Positions 1 through 5,571 of a stretch of DNA of 5,571 nucleotides are shown here, piece after piece. This DNA is from Bacteroidota bacterium. GTDB lineage: Bacteria; Bacteroidota; Bacteroidia; Chitinophagales; Chitinophagaceae. The stretch spans positions 1 to 5,571 of the forward strand of contig JAEWJV010000138.1 of assembly GCA_023386395.1 (NCBI GenBank), written 5' to 3'. The position numbers were made by a program, and so were the translations under genes. A model generated the notes under the pieces. The model saw only the letters and a list, made by a program, of their open reading frames with translations. It ran no database searches and had not been told where the DNA came from. Position 1 is the first letter of the stretch, and each line of letters begins with the position of its first letter.

Positions 1-1
1 T

Positions 2-349
2 ATAATATTTTTCTGGGCATTGAATGTTTGTATCATCATTGCTTTTTTTACTTCCTTTAAAATGGTAACTCAAATACGCACCGATGGCATTTATATAAAT
101 TACTTACCGCTTCAGCCCTGGGTTACCGGTTATTTGTGGAATGATGTGCAGACTTTATACATGCGTAAATATGATGCGGCACGTGAATATTTAGGTTGGG
201 GAATAAAGCTTGGGCCAATGGGTTGGGCTTATATACATTCCGGGGATACCGGGCTGCAGCTTATTCTGAATGATAATACCAAAGTGCTGATTGGAACACA
301 CCGCACCGATGAAATGGAAGCAGTTTTGCATTCTTTAAAATTGCTATAG
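2..349 (+). CDS. Small membrane protein with bacterial PH-like domain, C-terminal part (5' truncated)
   Basis: The frame is open from the left edge, so the true start lies outside the window; the TTG at base 20 is in frame but sits inside a membrane segment and is not a convincing start. The 115 visible residues begin with a hydrophobic stretch (IIFFWALNVCIIIAFF, about residues 1-16), which looks like the last transmembrane helix. A soluble beta-rich domain follows, with the pattern TQIRTDGIYINYLPLQ, W-x-D-V, Y-x-R-K-Y, GWGIK, GLQLIL, KVLIGTHR and a final amphipathic helix. This pattern resembles the bacterial PH-like domain of small Bacteroidota membrane proteins, in which one or two N-terminal helices precede the domain. 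The biochemical role of that family is unknown. The gene ends 23 nt before the stop of the convergent glycosyltransferase gene. I am fairly sure it is a real gene, and less sure of the fold. Confidence 0.75.
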   Translation: MIFFWALNVCIIIAFFTSFKMVTQIRTDGIYINYLPLQPWVTGYLWNDVQTLYMRKYDAAREYLGWGIKLGPMGWAYIHSGDTGLQLILNDNTKVLIGTHRTDEMEAVLHSLKLL

Positions 350-372
350 CCGCAGCGTTTTTATCAGTTAAA

Positions 373-1056
373 TTACTCCGAATAATCATGCACATATTTC
401 CATCTTTCAGGTGAAGGCAAACATTCACGCCAGACGGAGTTAATTGTTTTTACAGGATGAAGTGTGTAACCGGCCGTCATTAATTTATATGATTGAAATA
501 TATCGGAGCCCCAGTGTTTCCAGCGTTCATCATGCGTGTAAGGGTGAACAGCAATGGCTTCAGTTTTTGCGCCAAAAACACCGCCCTGGATATGAACGCG
601 TGGCAAATGATGTGCAAAGCCCATGTCTGTTGGATTGCAGCTTGGATATAAAGAACCCGTCATCGCAATTTTATTATTTTGAATGATGGGGTTGATAAGA
701 TCGTCAATCCATGTAGCATCATACATACGCCCGTGATTGGAACAGATGTAAATAAAATAAGGATGCTTACACATTGAAACGGCAATATTCATAGCAGGCC
801 CATACATAATATTATTGCCGGGCCATGCATAACTGTATTCAATATTGTGTTCTTTTAAAAAATCATGTTGCTGCTTTTTATCTTCATCGCTGTTATCAAT
901 CAATATCAGTTGAAACTGCCATGATGGATGTGCTTTTAAGGTAGGCAGCACATCGCGTTGCATGCGCGTGTTAAACCTTTCGGCATTGTTATGCGGTATC
1001 AGGATAATACTAACACCCAACTCATTTTCTTTTAACGGCGATAGCATAAATGTCAT
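373..1056 (-). CDS. GT2-like (GT-A fold) glycosyltransferase with atypical SNHG motif
   Basis: A 227-residue protein resembling family 2 glycosyltransferases, which move a sugar from a nucleotide sugar to an acceptor, usually in the cytoplasm during surface glycan synthesis. Visible features are the first beta strand VSIILIPHNNAERF (15-28), the strand QLILIDNSDED (49-59) matching the nucleotide-binding region, a G-x-A-x-N helix start (GPAMNIAV, 86-93), and an acceptor-side segment HIQGGVFGAKTEA (155-167) followed by WGSDI (182-186). Where a typical GT2 has its metal-binding DxD, this protein has CSNHGRMYDATWIDDL (105-120), so the canonical acidic triad is absent. No membrane segment is evident. 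The start at 1056 lies inside the 3' end of the upstream methyltransferase gene (35-nt overlap); a second in-frame ATG at 1047 would also keep the whole domain. The overlap suggests translational coupling. Donor and acceptor cannot be told from sequence. Confidence 0.82.
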   Translation of the reverse strand: MTFMLSPLKENELGVSIILIPHNNAERFNTRMQRDVLPTLKAHPSWQFQLILIDNSDEDKKQQHDFLKEHNIEYSYAWPGNNIMYGPAMNIAVSMCKHPYFIYICSNHGRMYDATWIDDLINPIIQNNKIAMTGSLYPSCNPTDMGFAHHLPRVHIQGGVFGAKTEAIAVHPYTHDERWKHWGSDIFQSYKLMTAGYTLHPVKTINSVWRECLPSPERWKYVHDYSE

Positions 1057-1555
1057 TTGGGTTTGTAATGATGTCGATCATAAAAAATTCAAATATGGAA
1101 AGCCAGTCAGCCAGCATATCGTAATGAACATTATGATAGTATTCGCCTTCATATAAATTGGGCCCGCCATCCACACAGGAATGTGTTGCCCTTCCTTTTC
1201 CTGCGGCAGTAATTAAAAATATACCGCCACGATCCAATACATCAAATGCCGTTTTGCAAATCTCCTGTCCTTCATTGGTATGTTCCAGTGTTTCGCAGCA
1301 AACAATCGTATCAAATTTCTCTTTAGGTTTTGGCCGCCATGTTGCCGCATTGCCAACAACATCAACGTTAATACCTTCCCGCATATCAACGCCAATATAC
1401 CTTTCAGCATTTTTAAACAAAGGCCTTACAAGGCCATTGTGTGCATGGGCATTGTTATCCCATATAACTGTTCTGCTGCCCAATTCACAAACTTTTTTCC
1501 TGGGTGGTAATCTTTTCACCGCCCATTCAATAAAATAATAAGCGCCTGCATGCAT
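1022..1555 (-). CDS. Class I SAM-dependent methyltransferase (Methyltransf_11-like)
   Basis: A 177-residue protein with a compact Rossmann methyltransferase core. Motif I is KVCELGSRT (21-29), a degenerate form of the glycine-rich SAM loop. The acidic strand that would bind the SAM ribose is YIGVDMREG (53-61). FDTIVCCETLEHT (81-93) is the motif IV region with the ETLEH signature common in Methyltransf_11 proteins, and VLDRGGIFLITAAG (106-119) is the following helix and strand. The segment THSCVDGGPNLYEGEYYHNV (124-143) probably lines the substrate site. The ATG at 1555 is chosen because the SAM fold begins just after it and because the same ATGCATGC start context occurs at 3950. No Shine-Dalgarno is seen. 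Its end overlaps the glycosyltransferase gene, so the two are probably co-expressed and may act on one glycan. The methyl acceptor (sugar, lipid or protein) is unknown. Confidence 0.85.
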   Translation of the reverse strand: MHAGAYYFIEWAVKRLPPRKKVCELGSRTVIWDNNAHAHNGLVRPLFKNAERYIGVDMREGINVDVVGNAATWRPKPKEKFDTIVCCETLEHTNEGQEICKTAFDVLDRGGIFLITAAGKGRATHSCVDGGPNLYEGEYYHNVHYDMLADWLSIFEFFMIDIITNPNDIYAIAVKRK

Positions 1556-1576
1556 AGATTTTTATTTAAATGATGA
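1548..1576 (-). promoter_or_regulatory. Start-region repeat, copy 2 (before the methyltransferase gene)
   Basis: Read on the minus strand this is TCATCATTTAAA (1576-1565), 9 nt, then ATGCATGC (1555-1548), where the first ATG is the methyltransferase start codon. The same two blocks occur at the start of the gene at 3950 with a 10-nt spacer. The block 10-12 nt upstream of the start could be part of a translation initiation or promoter element, or a remnant of duplication. It does not match the Bacteroidota -7 element TAnnTTTG. The function is inferred only from position and repetition. Confidence 0.4.
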
Positions 1577-1594
1577 ATTAAAATTCTTTTAATT
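1576..1594. repeat. AT-only perfect inverted repeat, 8-bp arms
   Basis: AATTAAAA (1576-1583), loop TTC, TTTTAATT (1587-1594). The arms are perfect but contain only A and T, so a stem would be weak as RNA. It lies directly upstream of the repeated start-region element and 21 nt before the methyltransferase ATG, in the 154-nt gap between the two minus-strand blocks. It could be an operator, a weak hairpin, or chance in AT-rich DNA. Confidence 0.3.
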
Positions 1595-1709
1595 TCTTTT
1601 GTTATCAGCAAATGAATATATGGCATCACGGTTGTGTCACTCCCTTGTGGTGTTGTTTTTCATGGCAGCTAAAACCCTCGGAGATTTCAAAGTTCCCGGA
1701 GTTTATGCT

Positions 1710-3614
1710 TTAATCTTTAATTTTTTTTATAACGATCAAACTGTTTACACAATCAACCTTTATATATTTATCACTTTGCAGCAATTCATTTACAAACAAT
1801 TTTACACCAGGAAAATAATCCGCGTAATCATGAAAAATTACATACGCATCTTTCACTAAACAGGCAGCAAACCGGTTAAAATCGTTTGATACATTTTTGT
1901 AATCGTGCAAACCATCAATGAATAACAATGGAACAAGTTTAACCCATTTCACATTGCATGAGCGTTCCCGGATTATCTCAACCAAATCTGTTATACCGGC
2001 ATCTTCAATATTTTTCTTAAAACTGTTATAAGAAGACGGGTATGTAAAAATTGTGTAGCCTTCTGCGCCTTGTTTTCCATCATGCGGATCAATAGAAAAT
2101 ATTTTTCCTGCAGGTGAATAATATTTCAGCACATTTCCAAAAAGCACTGTTGACTTTCCATGAAAACAACCAACTTCTGTAATAGCTACAGGCTGTTTGA
2201 ATTGCGTGCAGGCTTTAATAGTTGTGGCAATTAATAAATCTGCCTCCTCATCTGTAAGCCAGCCTTCTATCTTTCTTATTTTATTTAATAAGGGTAATAG
2301 TGGCAACACTTCTTTTGTTGCAGGTTGCTCATTTTTTGCTTCAATTGCATAATCATTTAAATAATGTCTTATTCTTTTACGCAGCACATTATCATATTCC
2401 CGTTTAACCGGGTGCATCCAGAAAGCATCTTCTTTATTTAAAGCGCAGTCAACATCTTTTGTTGAAAAATCTTTCTGGTATTTAACATATTCATAGTTGC
2501 AGGGGTTACGTGCAATCTTATATCCCAAAAGCGCCGTTAATGTTGGCAATACAACTTCTTCAGTCGCCCATAATTTTGTTTGACGCATGACAGATTGCAG
2601 CGTTTTATCTTTTTTAAATAACTGAACAAGATCGCGGGAGGCGGAAGTTGAAAAAACACATGATGGCCAGAATGTCCAATGAACAAACTTGTTTTCGCCG
2701 TCTTTAAATTTCTGTAATAAAGGCTTCCATAAATCATGTTCTTTAAACGCTTGTATTGCCGGCCAAACTTCCACGTTCAGCTCACTGCTCGTTATACGTT
2801 GAGGCTTGTTTGAAAGCATTCCAACATTTTCCTCAAATACAGATGATGTTTTAAGATAGTTTGAATAATTTTTCTTCAGCATCAGTTGATCAGAATCAAC
2901 CATGGTAATTGAATCAAACCTGAAATTATTTAAAGCATATTCCATGCAATGCAGCGCAAAATTGTGCAGGTAGCCATGCTGCGTTAAAGCAGGCTTTGGA
3001 TGAATAACAGCATTATATTTTTCAAAATTAGAGCTCCCCTCAAAAAGGTTTTTATCGCTGCCGCCATTGTATAAAATTATGGTTGATGAAGGATCGTTAT
3101 AGTGCAGGTTTTTTACAAGATCAACTATGCATTCTTTGCTGTTATGTACAAGGCAGGCAAATATATTTTTAAATGTACCGGTTTGAAGAGGAGGCTTTTT
3201 ATTGTTATCCTTTTGAACAAAAATATTCTTTGCTTTATCATGATCGTTTGTATATAACATCCAGTCATGCTTCATTATTTTTTGCAGTTCTTCAACAGGA
3301 TAATTATGCCACCATGCGCCCGTGGTTTTTTTAGGGCTTACATTATTTTCATGAATTATATGCACGGCCATGCCTGGATTGCTCAAAGCTTTAACCCGAC
3401 CCGGTGCTGCACCCCACACGAACAAGCCATCCATGCCCACATTAATATCCGCAAAACGATTATTGCACCATAACTTTTTTTTATAACATAAAGAGCTTCC
3501 CAATAACCACATACGCTGACTGGCAGGATAGATATAACGATAGCCAAGATTATTATGCATATCATAATAAAGCAGGTTGTTAATGCCGCATACATCAACC
3601 TTTGGATTATTCAA
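1710..3614 (-). CDS. Three-domain protein, main part: GT2 C-terminal half, GT-A-like domain, SAM-methyltransferase (N-terminus cut off by a stop)
   Basis: A 634-residue open frame that is the in-frame continuation of the GT2 fragment at 3950-3618. Residues 1-125 are the second half of a GT2 domain (VDVCGINNLLYY, MWLLGSSLCYKK, RFADINVGMDGLFVW, AVHIIHENNVSPKK). Residues about 148-420 form a second GT-A-like domain starting FACLVHNSKECIVDL, with a DxD-like VDSD (239-242) and WATEEVVLPTL (349-357 and on), reminiscent of GT14/Branch-type enzymes; this assignment is tentative. Residues about 445-634 are a Methyltransf_24-type SAM-methyltransferase: ITEVGCFHGKST (478-489), FSIDPHDG (506-513), LLFIDGLHDY (563-572), VIFHDY (592-597). 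The TTG at 3614 is the first possible start after the stop; the first ATG is at 3560. Both fall inside the GT2 domain, so neither is a natural start. If the stop is real, the GT2 half is dead or needs the other piece, while domains 2 and 3 could still fold. The product is probably cytoplasmic. Confidence 0.8.
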   Translation of the reverse strand: MNNPKVDVCGINNLLYYDMHNNLGYRYIYPASQRMWLLGSSLCYKKKLWCNNRFADINVGMDGLFVWGAAPGRVKALSNPGMAVHIIHENNVSPKKTTGAWWHNYPVEELQKIMKHDWMLYTNDHDKAKNIFVQKDNNKKPPLQTGTFKNIFACLVHNSKECIVDLVKNLHYNDPSSTIILYNGGSDKNLFEGSSNFEKYNAVIHPKPALTQHGYLHNFALHCMEYALNNFRFDSITMVDSDQLMLKKNYSNYLKTSSVFEENVGMLSNKPQRITSSELNVEVWPAIQAFKEHDLWKPLLQKFKDGENKFVHWTFWPSCVFSTSASRDLVQLFKKDKTLQSVMRQTKLWATEEVVLPTLTALLGYKIARNPCNYEYVKYQKDFSTKDVDCALNKEDAFWMHPVKREYDNVLRKRIRHYLNDYAIEAKNEQPATKEVLPLLPLLNKIRKIEGWLTDEEADLLIATTIKACTQFKQPVAITEVGCFHGKSTVLFGNVLKYYSPAGKIFSIDPHDGKQGAEGYTIFTYPSSYNSFKKNIEDAGITDLVEIIRERSCNVKWVKLVPLLFIDGLHDYKNVSNDFNRFAACLVKDAYVIFHDYADYFPGVKLFVNELLQSDKYIKVDCVNSLIVIKKIKD

Positions 3615-3617
3615 CGC

Positions 3618-3620
3618 TTA
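3618..3620 (-). other. In-frame nonsense codon (TAA) splitting the three-domain enzyme
   Basis: On the minus strand the codons read GTT TAA GCG TTG AAT AAT, so the frame is unchanged on both sides and no insertion or deletion is needed. The GT2 domain is collinear across the stop. A possible reinitiation codon, TTG, lies one codon downstream. Nothing around the site looks like a known recoding signal. It is either a true mutation (pseudogene or split gene) or a sequencing or assembly error. Confidence 0.8.
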
Positions 3621-3950
3621 AACCTGGTATTGCAGGCGCGATGAGGCATACCAGTCGTCGTCATCCCAATTGGCAATTACATCGCCTTTGGCATAAGTGC
3701 AGGCCATGTTTAATTTGGCACCCAATGTTAATTTCTTGCTCAGTTTAAAATACCTGATTGAAGTATCTGCGGGAACCAGGTCTTCAACAATGTCGCTGCC
3801 ATCATCGATAATGATTAATTCCTTATTAGAATAATCCTGCCTTAAAAAATATTCAATAGCATGAGGTATAAACTTTCTCCTGTTGTAAGTGGGCATTATA
3901 CAGGAAACCAGCGGCAGTCTGTTTGTGTTTTTCAATAAGTCAGCATGCAT
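3618..3950 (-). CDS. GT2 glycosyltransferase N-terminal fragment, ended by a premature TAA
   Basis: 110 residues forming the nucleotide-sugar-binding half of a family 2 glycosyltransferase: LVSCIMPTYNRRKF (14-27), the strand KELIIIDDGSD (43-53), LGAKLNMACTYAKGDVI (76-92), and the metal-binding ANWDDDDWY (93-101). The frame stops at TAA right after RLQYQV, at the point where GT2 proteins continue into the acceptor-binding half. The next codons, in the same frame, read A-L-N-N-P-K-V-D-V-C-G and continue to base 1710. Reading the TAA as a sense codon gives one protein of 746 codons. A change of GAA to TAA would explain it, because an acidic residue before A-L is what I would expect there. The ATG at 3950 is preceded by AGGTC, a poor Shine-Dalgarno, and by the repeated start-region element. 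Alone, this piece lacks an acceptor site and should be inactive. The gene is probably the first of the minus-strand block. Confidence 0.75.
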   Translation of the reverse strand: MHADLLKNTNRLPLVSCIMPTYNRRKFIPHAIEYFLRQDYSNKELIIIDDGSDIVEDLVPADTSIRYFKLSKKLTLGAKLNMACTYAKGDVIANWDDDDWYASSRLQYQV

Positions 3951-3972
3951 GACCTGTCATTTTAAATGATGA
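3943..3972 (-). promoter_or_regulatory. Start-region repeat, copy 1 (before the GT2/three-domain gene)
   Basis: On the minus strand: TCATCATTTAAA (3972-3961), a 10-nt spacer, then ATGCATGC (3950-3943), with the first ATG as start codon. It matches the element at 1576-1548 in both blocks, with one extra spacer base. Both genes therefore begin Met-His-Ala. The two copies sit at the heads of the two minus-strand gene blocks, which suggests a shared expression signal or a duplicated upstream region. Confidence 0.4.
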
Positions 3973-4224
3973 TCAAAAAAAATAAAACATTTTATGGGGA
4001 ACTGGGAGGTGATGCTTTTCACTGTCTAAGTTAGTACTTATGTTTTTATAAGCAAATATTTGTATTGATTTTATTTGTGTGATTAAAAAAGCTCATGCAG
4101 CATGTTATATTTCGTCTTATATGTACGACAACTTAATAAAAACACATCAGCTATATTCAATAAAATATTTACATTTATTGTGCTAACCTTTTTTCAATTG
4201 GTCTTTGTTTAGCTGAATAAATTT
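3951..4224. other. Divergent intergenic region, probable site of both promoters
   Basis: 274 nt of AT-rich DNA between the minus-strand glycosyltransferase block and the plus-strand DUF4157 gene. Since the two flanking genes point away from each other, promoters for both should lie here. I found no exact Bacteroidota TAnnTTTG -7 element in either direction. Besides the repeated element at 3961-3972, the only clear structure is a 10-bp palindrome, CAAATATTTG, at 4053-4062. No convincing ORF, RNA gene or terminator hairpin was seen. Confidence 0.5.
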
Positions 4225-5571
4225 ATGCTTACCAGCCTGATCAATAATAAACGAGATACACCATCTGTTAACAATAATAAACAGTTTTTCTTTCAGCCAA
4301 AGCTTACAATCAACCAGCCAAATGATATCTATGAACAGGAAGCCGATGCTATGGCAGATCGTGTAATGCATGATAATCCTGTTGAGCAACCCTCTTTTTT
4401 CAGGCCATCTGTTATTAATGCTCAGCGCCAATGTGCGCATTGCGAAGAGGAAGAGAAAGAAGTGCAGCGAAAAGAGATGAACACACTAAATACAGTTCCG
4501 GAAACAGCAAGCAGTCAGTTGCAGGAAACTAAAGGCAGCGGCATGGCATTAGACCGTCAAACCCGCCAATTTATGGAAACCCGTTTCAACGCTGATTTTA
4601 GCAACGTGCGTATTCATGCCAATGATACTGCCGCTGAAATAAGCCGCAGCATTAACGCAAAAGCATTTACTACAGGTAATGATATCTATTTTAATAAAAA
4701 TGAGTATGATCCTGCTTCAAATAAAGGCAGGCATTTATTGGCGCATGAACTTACACATACGCTGCAGCAAACAGGCACAATTCAAAGAAAGACTGATTGC
4801 AGTTATGAAAAGTTTGAACATGAAATAACAGGCGTTGGTGCAGTATTAAAATACCTGAAGGCAACGCCGGATGCAGAAGCCAGTAATTTTCCCGGCGAAG
4901 CTATAATTGACGGAGATATTGTAACTGTAAAAAATGAAGGTGGTGCACTTACTTACAACAATATAAAAAACTGTACGTGGGCCTGGGTTGAAGTGCCGGG
5001 CAAACGTTCAACCGATAAAAATTATCCTGTACTGCATGGTTTTATTGAAACCAAATATTTAAAGAATAAAACAGCACCTGAACCCTCTCTGCCTGAGCCT
5101 GCAAAACCAGTATCGGAAACCATTTCTTTTATCGAGGGCCCTGAAATCATTTATCCCGGCGGCCAGTTTGAATATACAGCGCATGCTATGGCGCCGTTGC
5201 AAACGCCTGTAAATTTTTCAGGCGTTAAATGGGCATTTCAATACAACAGTGAAGCGGTTAATAATTTTGATACCAGCAAAGGGTTGTCAGTTGATGATAA
5301 CACGGCAACATTGAATGTCTTTATTCCGGCTGAGAAAAAAGCAGAGAAGATTACCATTTTTGCTTATGCAACATCTCCTGAAAGCGGTGCTTCCAAAGAA
5401 AGTATTTTAAAGCCTGTATCGATTGTTGAATCTGAAAAAGATAAAGGCAAAAAAGAAGACGGCACTATCGCCGATGATATGAAATACAGCGATTTTACAC
5501 CTGACCAGGTTAAGGAAATCGGGATGTCGTTTAAGCTTGATTATTTAGTTTCTTATAGCGATGAACAATTG
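4225..5571 (+). CDS. DUF4157 (eCIS core domain) protein, N-terminal 449 residues (3' truncated)
   Basis: An in-frame TAG at 4210 and the ATG at 4225 fix the start; the frame is open to the window end. The N-terminus carries FFFQPKLTINQPNDIYEQEA (21-40) and DAMADRVM (41-48), the usual opening of DUF4157 proteins. Next is a CAHC pair (C70, C73) in an acidic run, then the DUF4157 domain at about 104-185, with LDRQTRQFMETRF, FSNVRIHAND, AKAFTTGNDIYF and LLAHELTHTLQQ. HELTH (174-178) is an HExxH zinc-metallopeptidase motif. Residues about 198-280 look like an SH3-like barrel (GDIVTV, CTWAWVEV, HGFIETKYL). Residues about 297-400 look like an Ig-like beta sandwich (ISFIEGPEIIYPGGQFEYTA, VKWAFQY, EKITIFAYA). 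A charged linker and a new segment follow. No signal peptide is visible. DUF4157 proteins are associated with extracellular contractile injection systems, often as cargo or with C-terminal toxins; the deciding C-terminus is missing here. Confidence 0.88.
   Translation, partial: MLTSLINNKRDTPSVNNNKQFFFQPKLTINQPNDIYEQEADAMADRVMHDNPVEQPSFFRPSVINAQRQCAHCEEEEKEVQRKEMNTLNTVPETASSQLQETKGSGMALDRQTRQFMETRFNADFSNVRIHANDTAAEISRSINAKAFTTGNDIYFNKNEYDPASNKGRHLLAHELTHTLQQTGTIQRKTDCSYEKFEHEITGVGAVLKYLKATPDAEASNFPGEAIIDGDIVTVKNEGGALTYNNIKNCTWAWVEVPGKRSTDKNYPVLHGFIETKYLKNKTAPEPSLPEPAKPVSETISFIEGPEIIYPGGQFEYTAHAMAPLQTPVNFSGVKWAFQYNSEAVNNFDTSKGLSVDDNTATLNVFIPAEKKAEKITIFAYATSPESGASKESILKPVSIVESEKDKGKKEDGTIADDMKYSDFTPDQVKEIGMSFKLDYLVSYSDEQL

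Noticed and set aside
343..366. Possible terminator between the convergent genes (GCTATAGC and CGCAGCG followed by TTTTT)
   Set aside because: The arms are only 3-4 bp long and give no stable stem.
1158..1538. 126-codon plus-strand open frame opposite the methyltransferase gene
   Set aside because: It lies fully antisense to a gene with clear SAM-methyltransferase motifs and its translation shows no recognisable domain.
1637..1663. Tiny minus-strand frame MKNNTTRE in the 154-nt gap, a possible leader peptide
   Set aside because: Eight codons with no ribosome binding site, no attenuator-like hairpin and no amino-acid theme fitting the downstream genes.
1599..1859. 86-codon plus-strand open frame in the 154-nt gap and over the end of the three-domain gene
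   Set aside because: More than half is antisense to the Methyltransf_24 domain, and its composition (rich in F, Y, I) is that of translated AT-rich antisense DNA.
3615..3624. Programmed frameshift at GTTTAAG near the internal stop
   Set aside because: The frame is the same before and after the stop, so a frameshift would not join the two halves of the domain.
4178..4207. Possible Bacteroidota promoter for the DUF4157 gene: TTG, 19 nt, GGTCTTTG
   Set aside because: The spacing is plausible but the TA of the TAnnTTTG element is missing, and such partial matches are common in AT-rich DNA.
4183..4440. 85-codon minus-strand open frame over the start of the DUF4157 gene
   Set aside because: It is antisense to the conserved N-terminus of the DUF4157 protein and has no domain-like pattern.

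Overview
The window looks like chromosomal DNA of a Bacteroidota bacterium, most likely close to Chitinophagaceae. This is inferred from protein character, the AT-rich upstream regions and start codons without clear Shine-Dalgarno sequences. No rRNA, tRNA, CRISPR array, transposase or phage gene is visible.

Layout, left to right. (1) Bases 2-349, plus strand: the C-terminal part of a small membrane protein with a bacterial PH-like domain, cut by the left edge. It converges on the next gene with a 23-nt gap. (2) Bases 373-3950, minus strand: a glycosyltransferase/methyltransferase block. Read in its own direction it starts at 3950 with a large protein made of a GT2 domain, a second GT-A-like domain and a class I SAM-methyltransferase domain. 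This gene is split by one in-frame TAA at 3618-3620 into a 110-codon N-terminal piece and a 634-codon piece. After a 154-nt gap come a stand-alone SAM-methyltransferase (1555-1022) and a GT2-like glycosyltransferase (1056-373), which overlap by 35 nt. (3) Bases 3951-4224: a 274-nt AT-rich divergent intergenic region. (4) From 4225 to the right edge, plus strand: the first 449 codons of a DUF4157 (eCIS core domain) protein with a HELTH zinc-protease-like motif, a CxxC pair, an SH3-like region and an Ig-like region. It is still open at the window end.

The minus-strand genes plausibly build or decorate a surface glycan: three glycosyltransferase-type domains and two methyltransferase domains lie together, once as a fusion and once as separate overlapping genes. 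No sugar-nucleotide synthesis, flippase or polymerase gene is in view, so the product cannot be named. The DUF4157 gene is divergently transcribed, and nothing in the sequence proves a functional link to the glycan genes.

The most notable points are the single nonsense codon inside the three-domain enzyme, a two-part sequence repeated at the starts of the two minus-strand transcription blocks (12 identical bases, then 9 or 10 nt, then 8 identical bases over the ATG), the unusual domain architecture, and the truncated DUF4157 protein.
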